Positions 18,143 to 26,459 of a DNA stretch of 64,000 nucleotides are shown here, in pieces. Both the position numbers and the translations under genes were made by a program. Below the pieces are notes generated by a model. The model was not told the origin of the DNA and searched no databases. It saw only the letters and a list, made by a program, of their open reading frames with translations. Each line of letters begins with the position of its first letter. Within the stretch, counting starts at the first letter, position 1. Origin of the DNA: Bacillota bacterium (GTDB lineage: Bacteria > Bacillota > Sulfobacillia > Sulfobacillales > Sulfobacillaceae); contig JAKACZ010000005.1 in NCBI GenBank assembly GCA_021820965.1, positions 1 through 64,000 of the forward strand, read 5' to 3'.

Positions 18143-18846
18143 TGCGGCCGGATGATCAGGAAATTCTCACCGACCTGCAAGGGTTGGGCATGAGCGCGTT
18201 AGCCAGCCGGGTATACTTGGAGCTGTTAAGAACCGGTCAATGGGTTACCGGGTACGAGGTCGCCAAGGCTCTCGGAGTTGCTCGGGCCAATGTTTATGAT
18301 GCTCTGCGCCTTTTGGTCAAAGAAGGCTTTGCCCGGCGCATGGCTTTCGGCTCCGCCGAAAAATATTCGGCGGTGCCGTTCTCCGTTGCGGCAGGGCAAC
18401 TGTACCAGGAGATGGAATCGCGATTGAAGCGGCTTCAAGAGCGACTGCCGCCGGGACGCCGACCGAGTATGTGGCAGGGCATAAGCTGGAAAGTGTTTCG
18501 CCAAGAAGCCGATACGCTGCTCCGCCAAGCCCGCAACCACGTGGCCATTGGCACCTCTCCCGCGCCCGTGCGCTACATCAGCGACGTGTTGGCGAGCGCG
18601 CCCGAACCCTCCCTCGAAGTAGCTTACCACTGCTGGGCAGGCTGCCCGGAGTCGGGGTGCGGTGTGTGCCAGCCTCCGGTAACGCATCTCGTGCCATGGA
18701 CTAACGAACCGTCGTGCCTGATTGTAGTGGACGATCGGCTGGCTGTCGGCACCTGGGGCAGAGAAGAGGAGGCTACGGTGTTAGTAACCGACTACCCAGC
18801 TGTAGTGGCGGGCTGGCGCGCTTTGCTTCACGAAAGAGAAGCCTAG
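18142..18846 (+). CDS. TrmB-family winged-helix regulator with Cys cluster
   Basis: The 234-residue product starts after GGAGGAGG, sharing one base with the folE stop. The N-terminal winged helix (about residues 10-75) reads LGMSALASRVYLELLRTG, VTGYEVAKALGVARANVYDA and LRLLVKEGFARRMA, typical of TrmB-type regulators. A short coiled segment (LYQEMESRLKRLQERL) follows, then an effector domain like the phospholipase-D-like fold of this family. Cys164, Cys168, Cys173 and Cys176 (CWAGCPESGCGVC) form a compact cluster with His163, suitable for zinc or an iron-sulfur centre. It probably controls its own operon with folE. The effector is unknown. Confidence 0.8.
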   Translation: MRPDDQEILTDLQGLGMSALASRVYLELLRTGQWVTGYEVAKALGVARANVYDALRLLVKEGFARRMAFGSAEKYSAVPFSVAAGQLYQEMESRLKRLQERLPPGRRPSMWQGISWKVFRQEADTLLRQARNHVAIGTSPAPVRYISDVLASAPEPSLEVAYHCWAGCPESGCGVCQPPVTHLVPWTNEPSCLIVVDDRLAVGTWGREEEATVLVTDYPAVVAGWRALLHEREA

Positions 18847-18870
18847 CTAGGTGCCGTTCGACGCTGTGAC

Positions 18871-18893
18871 AACGAGCCGTCCGCTCGTTAAAG
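18871..18893 (+). terminator. Terminator after the folE operon
   Basis: AACGAGC-CGTCC-GCTCGTT is a perfect seven-pair hairpin 25 bases after the regulator stop. A weak T-rich stretch (GAATGCTTTT) follows. Confidence 0.55.
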
Positions 18894-19184
18894 AATGCTT
18901 TTCACCGCTCGGCATCTTCGAACCTTGACGAAAGGTCGTTTCAGTCATACGATGGGCCGAACTTCGGACCGGAAGCTCCCTTCCCGAGTGGCTGGTAGCC
19001 GGGCATTCGGACGTGCGCGGAGCGGATGGGGCCTTAACTGGGCCGCGGTGGAAGACCCGCGTTCGGGCACGGAGCAGGGATAGCAGAAGCGGCCCGTCCC
19101 GCCCTCCGCGTGAACGATGATATAGTGACATATCAAAGGCGCCGATGTCTTGGGAGGATAAACGAAGAAAGGGGATTTTATTTT

Positions 19185-20366
19185 ATGGAACACTATCGAT
19201 ACATCGTTATCGGTGGAGGAATGGCCGGTCACGCCGCTGTTCAAGCAATACTGGAGCAAGATTCGCAAGGCACTATTTTGGTGATTGGGGACGAGCCGTT
19301 TGCACCGTATAGGCGGCCGCCGCTGTCCAAGGCCCTTTGGAAGGGCGAGCGCCTGGAGGATATTTGGCTAAGCGTGGGTTCAGAGGATGATCGACTAAAT
19401 TTTCATTTGGGCAGCCGGGTGCAAAATATCAATGTCGACGAGAAGCGTGTCGAGGTGGCCGATGGGGCGACATGGCAGTTCGAGAAGTTGCTCCTGGTCA
19501 CGGGCGGGCGCCCTCGCGTGCTCGCTGGATCCCGTAAGAGAGTCTTTTATCCGGGCCACCTCACCGAGCACGTTCGGCTGCATAAGCATTTAGGTGACGA
19601 GCCGCGCGATGTGCTGGTTGTGGGGGGCGGTTTCATCGGATCCGAAATGGCGGCCGTCCTGTCGGAGCGGGGCCACCAGGTAAAGTGGCTGATGATGGAA
19701 GACCGCCCGTTCGCCCGGATGTTCCCGGAGAGTTTAGGAAACCACCTAGCCAGCGCCTATCGCGAACACGGGGTGGAAATCCACACCCGCGTTGGTGTAA
19801 CGCGCTTTGACGAAGCCGCCGCCGGCGTACTGGCCGTCATGGATAATGGACGGTCCATTGCGGCCGAGCTGGCAGTGGTCGGGGCAGGATTCGAGCCCAA
19901 CGTCGAACTGGCGCAAAAGGCTGGGCTGATGTCGGCAGGTCCGGGGGTGCCCGTCAATGAGTTCGGCCAAACGGTTCACCCGAATATCTATGCAGCGGGC
20001 GACGTGGCAGTGTCGGCAGTCGATCTGCACCTTATGATGCACGAGGATCACGCCCTGTCGCAAGGCCGCGCCGTGGGCACCAACATGGCGGGTGGACGCG
20101 CCGCCTACACGGAACGCTCCTTTTTCTATTCCGATTTGTATCATTGGGGATATGAAGCTGTTGGCGACCTCAACACCCGCCACCGCGTAGTGGAGGACTG
20201 GGTTGTTCCCGGCGACGAGGGTGTCCTTTATTACCTGGAGGGCGATCGACTGGTGGGCGTGCTAAATTGGAATGTGTGGGACGGTGTTCCGACCGCACGC
20301 GCCCTCTTGGAAATGCCCCGCCGTTGGACGGATGAGGAACTTCGCGGACAGATCCGCAACGGCTGA
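19185..20366 (+). CDS. FAD/NAD-dependent oxidoreductase (ferredoxin reductase type)
   Basis: The 393-residue flavoprotein starts MEHYRYIVIGGGMAGHAAV, the FAD-binding Rossmann motif. RRPPLSKALW follows, as in ferredoxin/putidaredoxin reductases and AIF-like proteins. The NAD(P) motif is VLVVGGGFIGSEMAAVLSER, and the C-terminal FAD contact is NIYAAGDVAV. The C-terminal domain (YSDLYHWGYEAVGDL) resembles the reductase-C dimer domain. It would pass electrons from NAD(P)H to a redox partner, but no ferredoxin gene is adjacent. It may be transcribed separately from folE because a terminator lies between. Confidence 0.85.
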   Translation: MEHYRYIVIGGGMAGHAAVQAILEQDSQGTILVIGDEPFAPYRRPPLSKALWKGERLEDIWLSVGSEDDRLNFHLGSRVQNINVDEKRVEVADGATWQFEKLLLVTGGRPRVLAGSRKRVFYPGHLTEHVRLHKHLGDEPRDVLVVGGGFIGSEMAAVLSERGHQVKWLMMEDRPFARMFPESLGNHLASAYREHGVEIHTRVGVTRFDEAAAGVLAVMDNGRSIAAELAVVGAGFEPNVELAQKAGLMSAGPGVPVNEFGQTVHPNIYAAGDVAVSAVDLHLMMHEDHALSQGRAVGTNMAGGRAAYTERSFFYSDLYHWGYEAVGDLNTRHRVVEDWVVPGDEGVLYYLEGDRLVGVLNWNVWDGVPTARALLEMPRRWTDEELRGQIRNG

Positions 20367-20640
20367 CTGCCTGACTCCGTGCGTCGACTCAGAGGAGCGG
20401 CAAGGCGCGGCATTTGTTGCCGACGGCGATCTGCTCTTTATGCCGGCCGTTTGACCGCTTTTCGTAACCGTAGGCGTCCTTACTCACCCGAGAGCAGGCC
20501 GGCATTGAGTGGGAGAAGTGAGAGGGTAATAGATTGGGATTGGGACAACGCCTGCGCCTGGGGATGGACGGCCGTGTCAGCGCCGGATAAAGGCGTTCCG
20601 CGACCGACACGCCGAGCCACCCCCAGCCAGGATGAAGCCA

Positions 20641-21008
20641 GATCTGGGCCGATCTCACGCCGGCATTATCAAAAGGCCTTCAAGCTTCCCCAATCGCCCT
20701 GATAGAGACTGGCTAACGAGAGATCAGGATTCCGAGCACAATCGCTCACGATTCGCAACGCTCGCGCGGTTAACCGCGCATCGCCGAAGGACGCATTGCC
20801 GAGTTCGCGAAACACCCAAGGATCGATGGATGGCTGAGGTCGAACATTTGGGATGACCATACCAGAGATATTCGACATCCCGGGACAAATCCCTTTGGGA
20901 ACCGGCCCACGATCAAAATTTTTTCTTCGGCTGAGAATCGCAGGCCCTGCGTGATGATGATGCCATAATTTGGCGGCTGCCCTTCAAAAGATGTGAGTAA
21001 AGATTAGA
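20641..21008 (-). pseudogene. IS4 (Tn5-like) transposase, N-terminal fragment, copy 2
   Basis: This copy matches 1219-1605 almost base for base. The frame reads MVIPNVRPQPSIDPWVFREL and SLASLYQGDWGSLKA and is then broken by an 11-base deletion relative to copy 1. It carries the same end sequence CTGCCCTTCAAAAGAT. Only the N-terminal third of the transposase is present in either copy. Confidence 0.8.
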
Positions 21009-21082
21009 TGTGTGGCAGCGCACCCATCGCCCGAGACCCATAGGATGTCGGAGCGGTTGTGCTGAATCATCGGGGGCGTTTC

Positions 21083-21667
21083 CTACTCAGAGCCTTGCAG
21101 GGGTTGATGGAGCCCCGGTGGAAGCTGGTCAGGTTCGTCGGTTTTTGTTAGGAGCGCCCAGTGGGGCTTGTCATCATCATCCCCGGTGTGCTGCGCCACG
21201 AAGGACACCACAAAGCGACAATATCCGCGCGGATCACGTTTTTGACGAAACCGCACCGAACCCATTAGCCGCCGCACCACCGACCCCCACTCGCGAAAGT
21301 GGATCTCCTGCTCGTCACCGCTGGTCCAGACCTTATCTGCCACCTCTTTGAGTTCAGGATTGAAGGCGGGATCAAAGCTCATGGTGAGGTTGGTAGCAAG
21401 TTGCCGTACCGCATCCGGCAGCTGGTCCCAACTGCGGGTCGGCCCGCCCGTCGCGCGATCATAGGCATGTAGTCCAACGGCAGCCAAGGCTTGTAAAATT
21501 TGGTCATCCGAGTAAATGACTTCTTTTTTGACGAATGAGGCCAATTGCTGCTCTAAACAGTGAAATGGCACGGTCATCGCGACTTCTTGGCCGCGGATGT
21601 CCCTAAACTGATCTTGAATGCGCGTGAACTGCTGCACAACATTGGTCGACTTTAATTCGTAGCTCAT
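21083..21667 (-). CDS. Hypothetical protein, acidic and soluble
   Basis: The 194-residue product starts MSYELKSTNVVQQFTRIQDQ after GGAGGGA; the longer frame to 21685 lacks a site. It has no membrane segment or known motif. A central helical part (LPDAVRQLATNLTMSFDP) and a C-terminal beta-rich part (RGYCRFVVSFVAQHTGDDDD) can be seen. It lies between an IS4 remnant and a pRiA4-type gene, so it is probably part of the mobile gene pool. I do not recognise the family. Confidence 0.55.
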   Translation of the reverse strand: MSYELKSTNVVQQFTRIQDQFRDIRGQEVAMTVPFHCLEQQLASFVKKEVIYSDDQILQALAAVGLHAYDRATGGPTRSWDQLPDAVRQLATNLTMSFDPAFNPELKEVADKVWTSGDEQEIHFREWGSVVRRLMGSVRFRQKRDPRGYCRFVVSFVAQHTGDDDDKPHWALLTKTDEPDQLPPGLHQPLQGSE

Positions 21668-21752
21668 TTCGGTTAGTCCCTCCATGAGTTACACTATCAC
21701 AAGAGATTGTGCGCGGTAAATTGTGGTGAACCATGCACGCCGCAAAAGGGAG

Positions 21753-22427
21753 ATGATGTGCAAAGCTATGCCTAAGGACACGGGCTATCGGTGGGTATGG
21801 ACCGGCAAATCCGGGAACACAGCAGGAAAGCCGAAGAGGGCACGGTCGTCGACCGGCCCATCGTGGCTCTACGAATTAGAGGTCACCTTATTGGACAGTG
21901 AGCCCGCCATTTGGCGACGTTTTACCGTTCCCTCCACGCTGCAGCTGACACAACTTCACGAAGCGCTGCTGGCGGTCATGGGGTGGCATGGGACCCATGT
22001 GTTTGAGTTTATCGTCGACGGCACACATTATTCCGATCCGGATATGGACGACCAGGGGGAAATGTCGGATGCGGCTGGCATCCGACTCGATGACGCGTTG
22101 ACCCGGGGTGATGGCGTGCTGCAGTATATCTACGACTGGGGTGATTATTGGCAGCATGTATTGAAGCGGATTGACTTCCGTCCCCGCAAATCGGGGGAAG
22201 CGGTGGCCAAAATTCTGGTTGGGGCGCGGGCGTGCCCACCCGAAGATGTGGGCGGAATCGGTGGATACCGGGACTTTCTCACGGCAGTTACGAACCCGGA
22301 CCACCCTGAGCATCAGGAGTCACTGGAGTGGGTAGGGGGGCCATGGAATGCCGAGCATTTCGACCGTGCGGAAGCTCAGCGTCGGTTAACGGCGGCTGCC
22401 CGACGGGGCCGTTGGGCTAGCAGCTGA
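21753..22427 (+). CDS. Plasmid pRiA4 ORF-3-like protein
   Basis: The core (about residues 35-205) reads YELEVTLLDSEPAIWRRFTV, LTQLHEALLAVMGWHGTHVF, IYDWGDYWQHVLKRIDF and PPEDVGGIGGYRDFLTAVTN. These are the signature blocks of the pRiA4b ORF-3 family (also carried by IS1096-type transposons). Function is unknown; the DxGD and PPED-GG-GY blocks suggest a conserved binding site. Several ATG starts are possible (21723 GTG, 21753, 21768); AAAGGGAG favours 21753. Confidence 0.8.
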   Translation: MMCKAMPKDTGYRWVWTGKSGNTAGKPKRARSSTGPSWLYELEVTLLDSEPAIWRRFTVPSTLQLTQLHEALLAVMGWHGTHVFEFIVDGTHYSDPDMDDQGEMSDAAGIRLDDALTRGDGVLQYIYDWGDYWQHVLKRIDFRPRKSGEAVAKILVGARACPPEDVGGIGGYRDFLTAVTNPDHPEHQESLEWVGGPWNAEHFDRAEAQRRLTAAARRGRWASS

Positions 22428-23171
22428 GGGGTCTGGCCGGCACCGCAAGAAGCCGCGAATCAGGGTGTGGGTTGACGTCATCACAATCACCAAACAGCGG
22501 GGGAAGGCGAGCAAGTACACTCCTTGCGCATCATTTGTGTTCATCACCTACCTATGGGAAAGGAGGTCAAATCTGAGCCCGCGACTTTTTGAGTGTGATG
22601 CCCCAGGTTCCCCTCGAGCGGCTGCCCACACGTTTAACACCGTCGATGTTTCCGGGCCCCTACACACAGACCATCAGTCGGCATCGCCATGTGTTCATCA
22701 TGGCGATGCGCGACGATATCAAAGTGCGCCACCAGCTTTCCTCCCCTCTCCCGGAGTGCCGCCTGGGCGATGATGGTCTGACCCGTCGCGAGTATTTGAC
22801 ATTGGCCGCGCGGACCACGGTGGCCACATGCTTCACTGTCCGAAGGCCCCCACGCTCGACCGTCGCCACGCCGAGTTACGGAATGGCCCCGTAACCCGCA
22901 CGTCATCATGATGGTCGGTGTGAAGAAGATCCTCGACAAGCCGCTTGAACTCAGATTTCGAGATGAGTCCCTGCGCATAACGCTCTCGCGCCAGGTCCAA
23001 GGGAACCGACTTAGGGCGTATAGTGCTCCTTTTCCGGCGATACCAATGACGGCGTGAGGTGGTCTGGTTTAGACGGGTATCCGGAATTCATGATTGATCA
23101 CAGACTTTTCACTCACCGTCAGAGTGGCACGTTTCAGGTGGATCGGGGCAATGGTTGGGTTAAGATTTTTA
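22428..23171. other. Long gap without an assignable gene
   Basis: A minus-strand frame (22634-22978) has scattered Cys residues but no family I know. Near 23120 the plus strand reads SEWHVSGGSGQWLG, possibly a transposase scrap. No RNA gene recognised. Confidence 0.3.
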
Positions 23172-23202
23172 GCAAAAGAGGTGGATCCAGGTTCCACCTC
23201 TT
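23172..23202 (-). terminator. Terminator of the 23280-23903 gene
   Basis: On the minus strand AAGAGGTGGA pairs perfectly with TCCACCTCTT over a seven-base loop, followed by TTGC and a later T-run. It lies about 80 bases after the stop. Confidence 0.65.
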
Positions 23203-23279
23203 AGTGTACTAACGCCCCCGAGAGACCATGTCATTGACATCGTGAAGTATGGAGTTAAAGGGGGCGTTTCTGTGGCCAT

Positions 23280-23903
23280 TCATAAGCTGTCCCCAGAGCG
23301 GTCGTTCCCCATGGACCGAGCGATCGCCACGGCTGTCTCCACGGGCAGGTCGTGTCCCCGGACGAGGACATCGTTATAGAAGTTGCCCTCGGCCCATTGC
23401 CACTTGTAGTATGTGTCGCTTTGATAACCTGGCCACCGGTAGCCAAGACCATCGTGCACCGTCGTCAATAATTCCTCGATCCCACCACTACCGACGACAA
23501 GTCTTCGGTTGTAATAGGGGCTCTCCAGCACCGTGTGGGGGGCTCGCGGATTGTCAAATTGCATCACCTGGGCCGACACTTGCACGACCTCCCCGGCATG
23601 CCGTTCAAAAAACTCCGGGGAAATCGACGGCAGGGTGGGGGTTCCTAATTCGGCTATCACTGCTTGCGATAGCCATAGTTGAAATAACACGCCGATCAGA
23701 CCCAATTCCGCCGCAGTAAAGGGAGGGTGAGAACCGATCCCTCGACCTTCCCACAGGCGCCCCGCATGTTCCCCGACCAGCTGCATTTCCGGCAGTGCCA
23801 CAAAGGCGGTTGAGGCGGGCAGTTTGGGGAGGATGGGATTCGGGTACGGCGCACGTCGCTGAAGAATTGGGTTCAGTCGGTTCTTATCGTCTTGGTTCCC
23901 CAT
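23280..23903 (-). CDS. Hypothetical protein
   Basis: The product has 207 residues and starts MGNQDDKNRLNPILQRRAPY after GGAGGGTG. It has a Pro-rich N-terminus, one hydrophobic stretch (AAELGLIGVLFQLWLSQAVI) that could be a buried helix, and an aromatic C-terminal half (GYRWPGYQSDTYYKWQWAEG). No known domain. A clear terminator follows, supporting a real transcription unit. Confidence 0.5.
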   Translation of the reverse strand: MGNQDDKNRLNPILQRRAPYPNPILPKLPASTAFVALPEMQLVGEHAGRLWEGRGIGSHPPFTAAELGLIGVLFQLWLSQAVIAELGTPTLPSISPEFFERHAGEVVQVSAQVMQFDNPRAPHTVLESPYYNRRLVVGSGGIEELLTTVHDGLGYRWPGYQSDTYYKWQWAEGNFYNDVLVRGHDLPVETAVAIARSMGNDRSGDSL

Positions 23904-24068
23904 GTCACCCTCCATCCCGTGTACCACGCGAACCGACTCCGCTAACACAACTGCTGTCAACACGAACACTCATCGACCAAATTATACCAAGGAACCTCCT
24001 ATGCTCTTAGTGCACCTTGCCCCCGAGTCGCGCTGATTAGGCATGTGAAGTGTTGCTCACTGCCGTCC

Positions 24069-24566
24069 TTAGTTCTTGACCGCAAAGTTGGCCACCGGAG
24101 CCGGGACTTCCCGAGCGATTCGCGCCATTGTCGGCGGAACTTTGGTGGGGTCAATCGCACCGGTCTGCGTGAGCGCTCGCTGAAATTCATGGGCGGCGTC
24201 CCGCATGAAGGCCTTGCCACTGGTGTACTGGCGGGCGGTGACGCGGTGTGGGTGGGTGAGCATGTATTCGACGTTGGCCAAGGCATCCGCCACCGTCTGT
24301 TCGTGCGCCGTGCCCTCGGGCGTCATGGCCATGGTCGACAAGACACCCGAGGCCACGCTGATGGCGTAATCGGCGGTCGGTGCACCGACCCGATGGTCGT
24401 TCAGTTCGGCATTCGCGAGGATCACATCGTGCGCGGCTCCACTCATGCGAGTCACATAGTCGTGCTGTCGCTCGCCGTGCAAATGAATGCCCCAGACCAA
24501 GAGGCCGATATTCGCCAATACGGACACGCCCACCGCCACCCCGAGCACCGTGCGTTGCCGCCCCAT
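24069..24566 (-). CDS. Membrane-anchored hypothetical protein
   Basis: The start MGRQRTVLGVAVGVSVLANI is a short basic end and one transmembrane segment, placed eight bases after AAGGAG. The remaining 135 residues would be extracytoplasmic and helical (AAHDVILANAELNDHRVG; VADALANVEYMLTHPHRVTA). The protein has 165 residues and no family I recognise. Its 5' end overlaps the 3' end of the cold-shock gene upstream by about 115 bases on the same strand in another frame. Confidence 0.6.
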   Translation of the reverse strand: MGRQRTVLGVAVGVSVLANIGLLVWGIHLHGERQHDYVTRMSGAAHDVILANAELNDHRVGAPTADYAISVASGVLSTMAMTPEGTAHEQTVADALANVEYMLTHPHRVTARQYTSGKAFMRDAAHEFQRALTQTGAIDPTKVPPTMARIAREVPAPVANFAVKN

Positions 24567-24931
24567 ATGAGCCACTCCTTCTTAGTTGCATTGCTGGACC
24601 TTCGTTGTTGGAAGTCATATTCTTTATGGTCGACTGGAAGTTCTGTGGGACATACGCGCCCTACAATGCCGGAACAATAACCATCAGTCTGAAAAACTTC
24701 GACGTCGGCCGGTGTGAGTCGCTGACTATCCCAGGCGTTTGTTTGAATTAAGTCAAACGCCACCGTTTGGCCTTCTTTGAGAAAGCGACACCCCGTCGGA
24801 AATCTGACCGGGTCGGACCTAATCGCGCTGAAGTGAACGAAAACATGGTTGCCATCCTTGCCGTCCATCATAATGCGACCATAGCCTTTGTCCTCCTTGT
24901 ACCACTTCAGAATCCCTTCGCGTCTGAACAT
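24452..24931 (-). CDS. Cold-shock-domain protein with C-terminal extension
   Basis: Residues 1-80 form a cold-shock domain: GILKWYKEDKGYGRIMMD holds the RNP1 equivalent (KGYGRI) and VFVHFSAI the RNP2 (VFVHF). This type binds single-stranded RNA or DNA. Family members are about 65-75 residues. Here the frame continues about 80 more (YCSGIVGRVC..) into the next gene's coding DNA, so the tail is probably not ancestral and may follow a lost stop codon. GGGAGG precedes the start at 24931. Confidence 0.7.
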   Translation of the reverse strand: MFRREGILKWYKEDKGYGRIMMDGKDGNHVFVHFSAIRSDPVRFPTGCRFLKEGQTVAFDLIQTNAWDSQRLTPADVEVFQTDGYCSGIVGRVCPTELPVDHKEYDFQQRRSSNATKKEWLIWGGNARCSGWRWACPYWRISASWSGAFICTASDSTTM

Positions 24932-25283
24932 TGGTCAAACCTCCCATCGGACCCCGGGTCACAAGGAGCCGCCTCCTTTTACGCGCGGCCGGAAAAGCTC
25001 CATGGCCGCGTCGGAGACGGCTGATTGACTAGTGCCGGGCGGTCATGCCTCGATTGCTGCGCGGCACATTGCTATCCACGCAATATTAAATTTAAGCAAA
25101 TCGGTCATCACTTAGCTGTCGCATCTCAACGAGTGGATTGGTCACGCGTCGGCGAAGCGCTAGGGCGGGGCCGAAACGCTATGAACCAACCGGGGCGTTT
25201 TTACTGGCCGGCATCTTAAAGCATCTCCGTTTCAGGGGATACACGAAATCAAAACCCCGACCGCGAAACGTTGTCCCGTACTT
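24932..25283. other. Gap upstream of the cold-shock gene
   Basis: No gene seen. AAGGAGGCGGCTCCTT lies on the minus strand about 50 bases before the cold-shock start and could fold in the leader mRNA. Confidence 0.35.
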
Positions 25284-26033
25284 CTAATCGCCCAAGACGC
25301 ATTCGGCCGACTCACGCGGCATCCTCGTGTTGTCTTGATCTTGCCGCGACGGTAGGGTTACCTCTAGCACCGGATCTCGCCCCGGCTTGCCCAAAAGAAA
25401 CCCCTGCCCGACCGTCACGCCAAGGTCCTTAAGCGTCCACAACTCTGCGGGCGTTTCGATCCCCTCCGCTATAAGCGTCATGCCTAATTCGCGGCACATA
25501 CGCACCATGGCCTTGACAATGATTTGCCGTTTGGGATCCTGGTCCAACTCCGCCACAATGACGCGATCCAATTTCAACACATCGGGCTCTAAGGTTAGAA
25601 TGGCGCCAATTCCCATGTACCCGGCCCCGTAGTCGTCGAGCGCAATCGCGTGTCCGGCCTTGCGCCAAGCCTGCACTTGCGCCAGCAACGAGGGATTGGT
25701 CAAGACGGGCTGCTGCTCCGAGAGTTCTAAGACCACGCCCCTCGGATCGACGTCGGGATGTCCCGGCATTGCGGGGATTTCAGGAGACATGGCATCGATA
25801 TTGATGAATAGCTTCTGATGAGCCGGCAAGTCCGGTAGCCGACGCAGTGCCAAATCTCGCGCAATCGCTTCTAATGTGACGCGATGGCCCAATTGCGTGG
25901 CTTTCACGAAAAGTGCGGCCGGGGATTCCCATTCCGTGCCGGGAGCGCCTCGCAACAATGCCTCGTGCGCCAACACACGGCCGGTGTTTAAATCCACCAG
26001 CGGTTGCAGTGCTGACCATAGTCCGTATCCCAC
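25284..26033 (-). CDS. EAL-domain cyclic-di-GMP phosphodiesterase
   Basis: This 249-residue lone EAL domain hydrolyses c-di-GMP to pGpG if active. The catalytic set is present: HEALLRG (the EAL motif), FINIDAM (Asn), VVLELSEQQ (Glu), LDDYGAGY (two Asp), VLKLDRV (Lys) and IAEGIET (Glu). There is no sensor or membrane region, so it is cytoplasmic and may be controlled by partners. GGAGGT sits seven bases before GTG at 26033; the frame is also open from a GTG at 26042. It is the only c-di-GMP gene in the window. Confidence 0.88.
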   Translation of the reverse strand: MGYGLWSALQPLVDLNTGRVLAHEALLRGAPGTEWESPAALFVKATQLGHRVTLEAIARDLALRRLPDLPAHQKLFINIDAMSPEIPAMPGHPDVDPRGVVLELSEQQPVLTNPSLLAQVQAWRKAGHAIALDDYGAGYMGIGAILTLEPDVLKLDRVIVAELDQDPKRQIIVKAMVRMCRELGMTLIAEGIETPAELWTLKDLGVTVGQGFLLGKPGRDPVLEVTLPSRQDQDNTRMPRESAECVLGD

Positions 26034-26459
26034 AGATGCCACCTCCTGTCGATCGATTCATAGTTATGGCATTCGTTGGCAAACGGTAGAGTCCCTGCTT
26101 GAAAGGGTCACTTTCTTGCAACCGTCTGTGCTATAAAGTCCTTTGCTGCCGAATCTCGTCGAACGAATGACTTAAAGAGATATGGCCCCGTTTAAGTTTC
26201 ATTAGAGGACCGGCACACTCGGTCCACATGGCTAACGCATATCGTCAATATCGAGGCGCCTTGGTCACCTTGGTCGACGTCCCACCAACAGAGAATTAAA
26301 GGGCAGGGCGACTTCACCGGACCAACATCTTAGCCCGACATGGTCAACTGTCACGCAATGAGATGGGTTCATTTTGGATTAAGGGCAAGGTCAAGAACCG
26401 ACGACAACCTTATGGAAGAGACGCTGACGCATAGGTCGTCACGGGCAAAACGTGGGTGG
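26034..26459. other. Gap between EAL gene and the beta-oxidation operon
   Basis: No coding region supported; the frame on the plus strand overlaps only the end of the thiolase gene. I see no clear terminator. Confidence 0.35.

Noticed and set aside
22634-22978. A Cys-containing minus-strand protein, perhaps another TnpB ribbon
   Set aside because: The Cys spacing does not form CxxC pairs and no RuvC residues follow; unlike the clear TnpB remnant at 13564.
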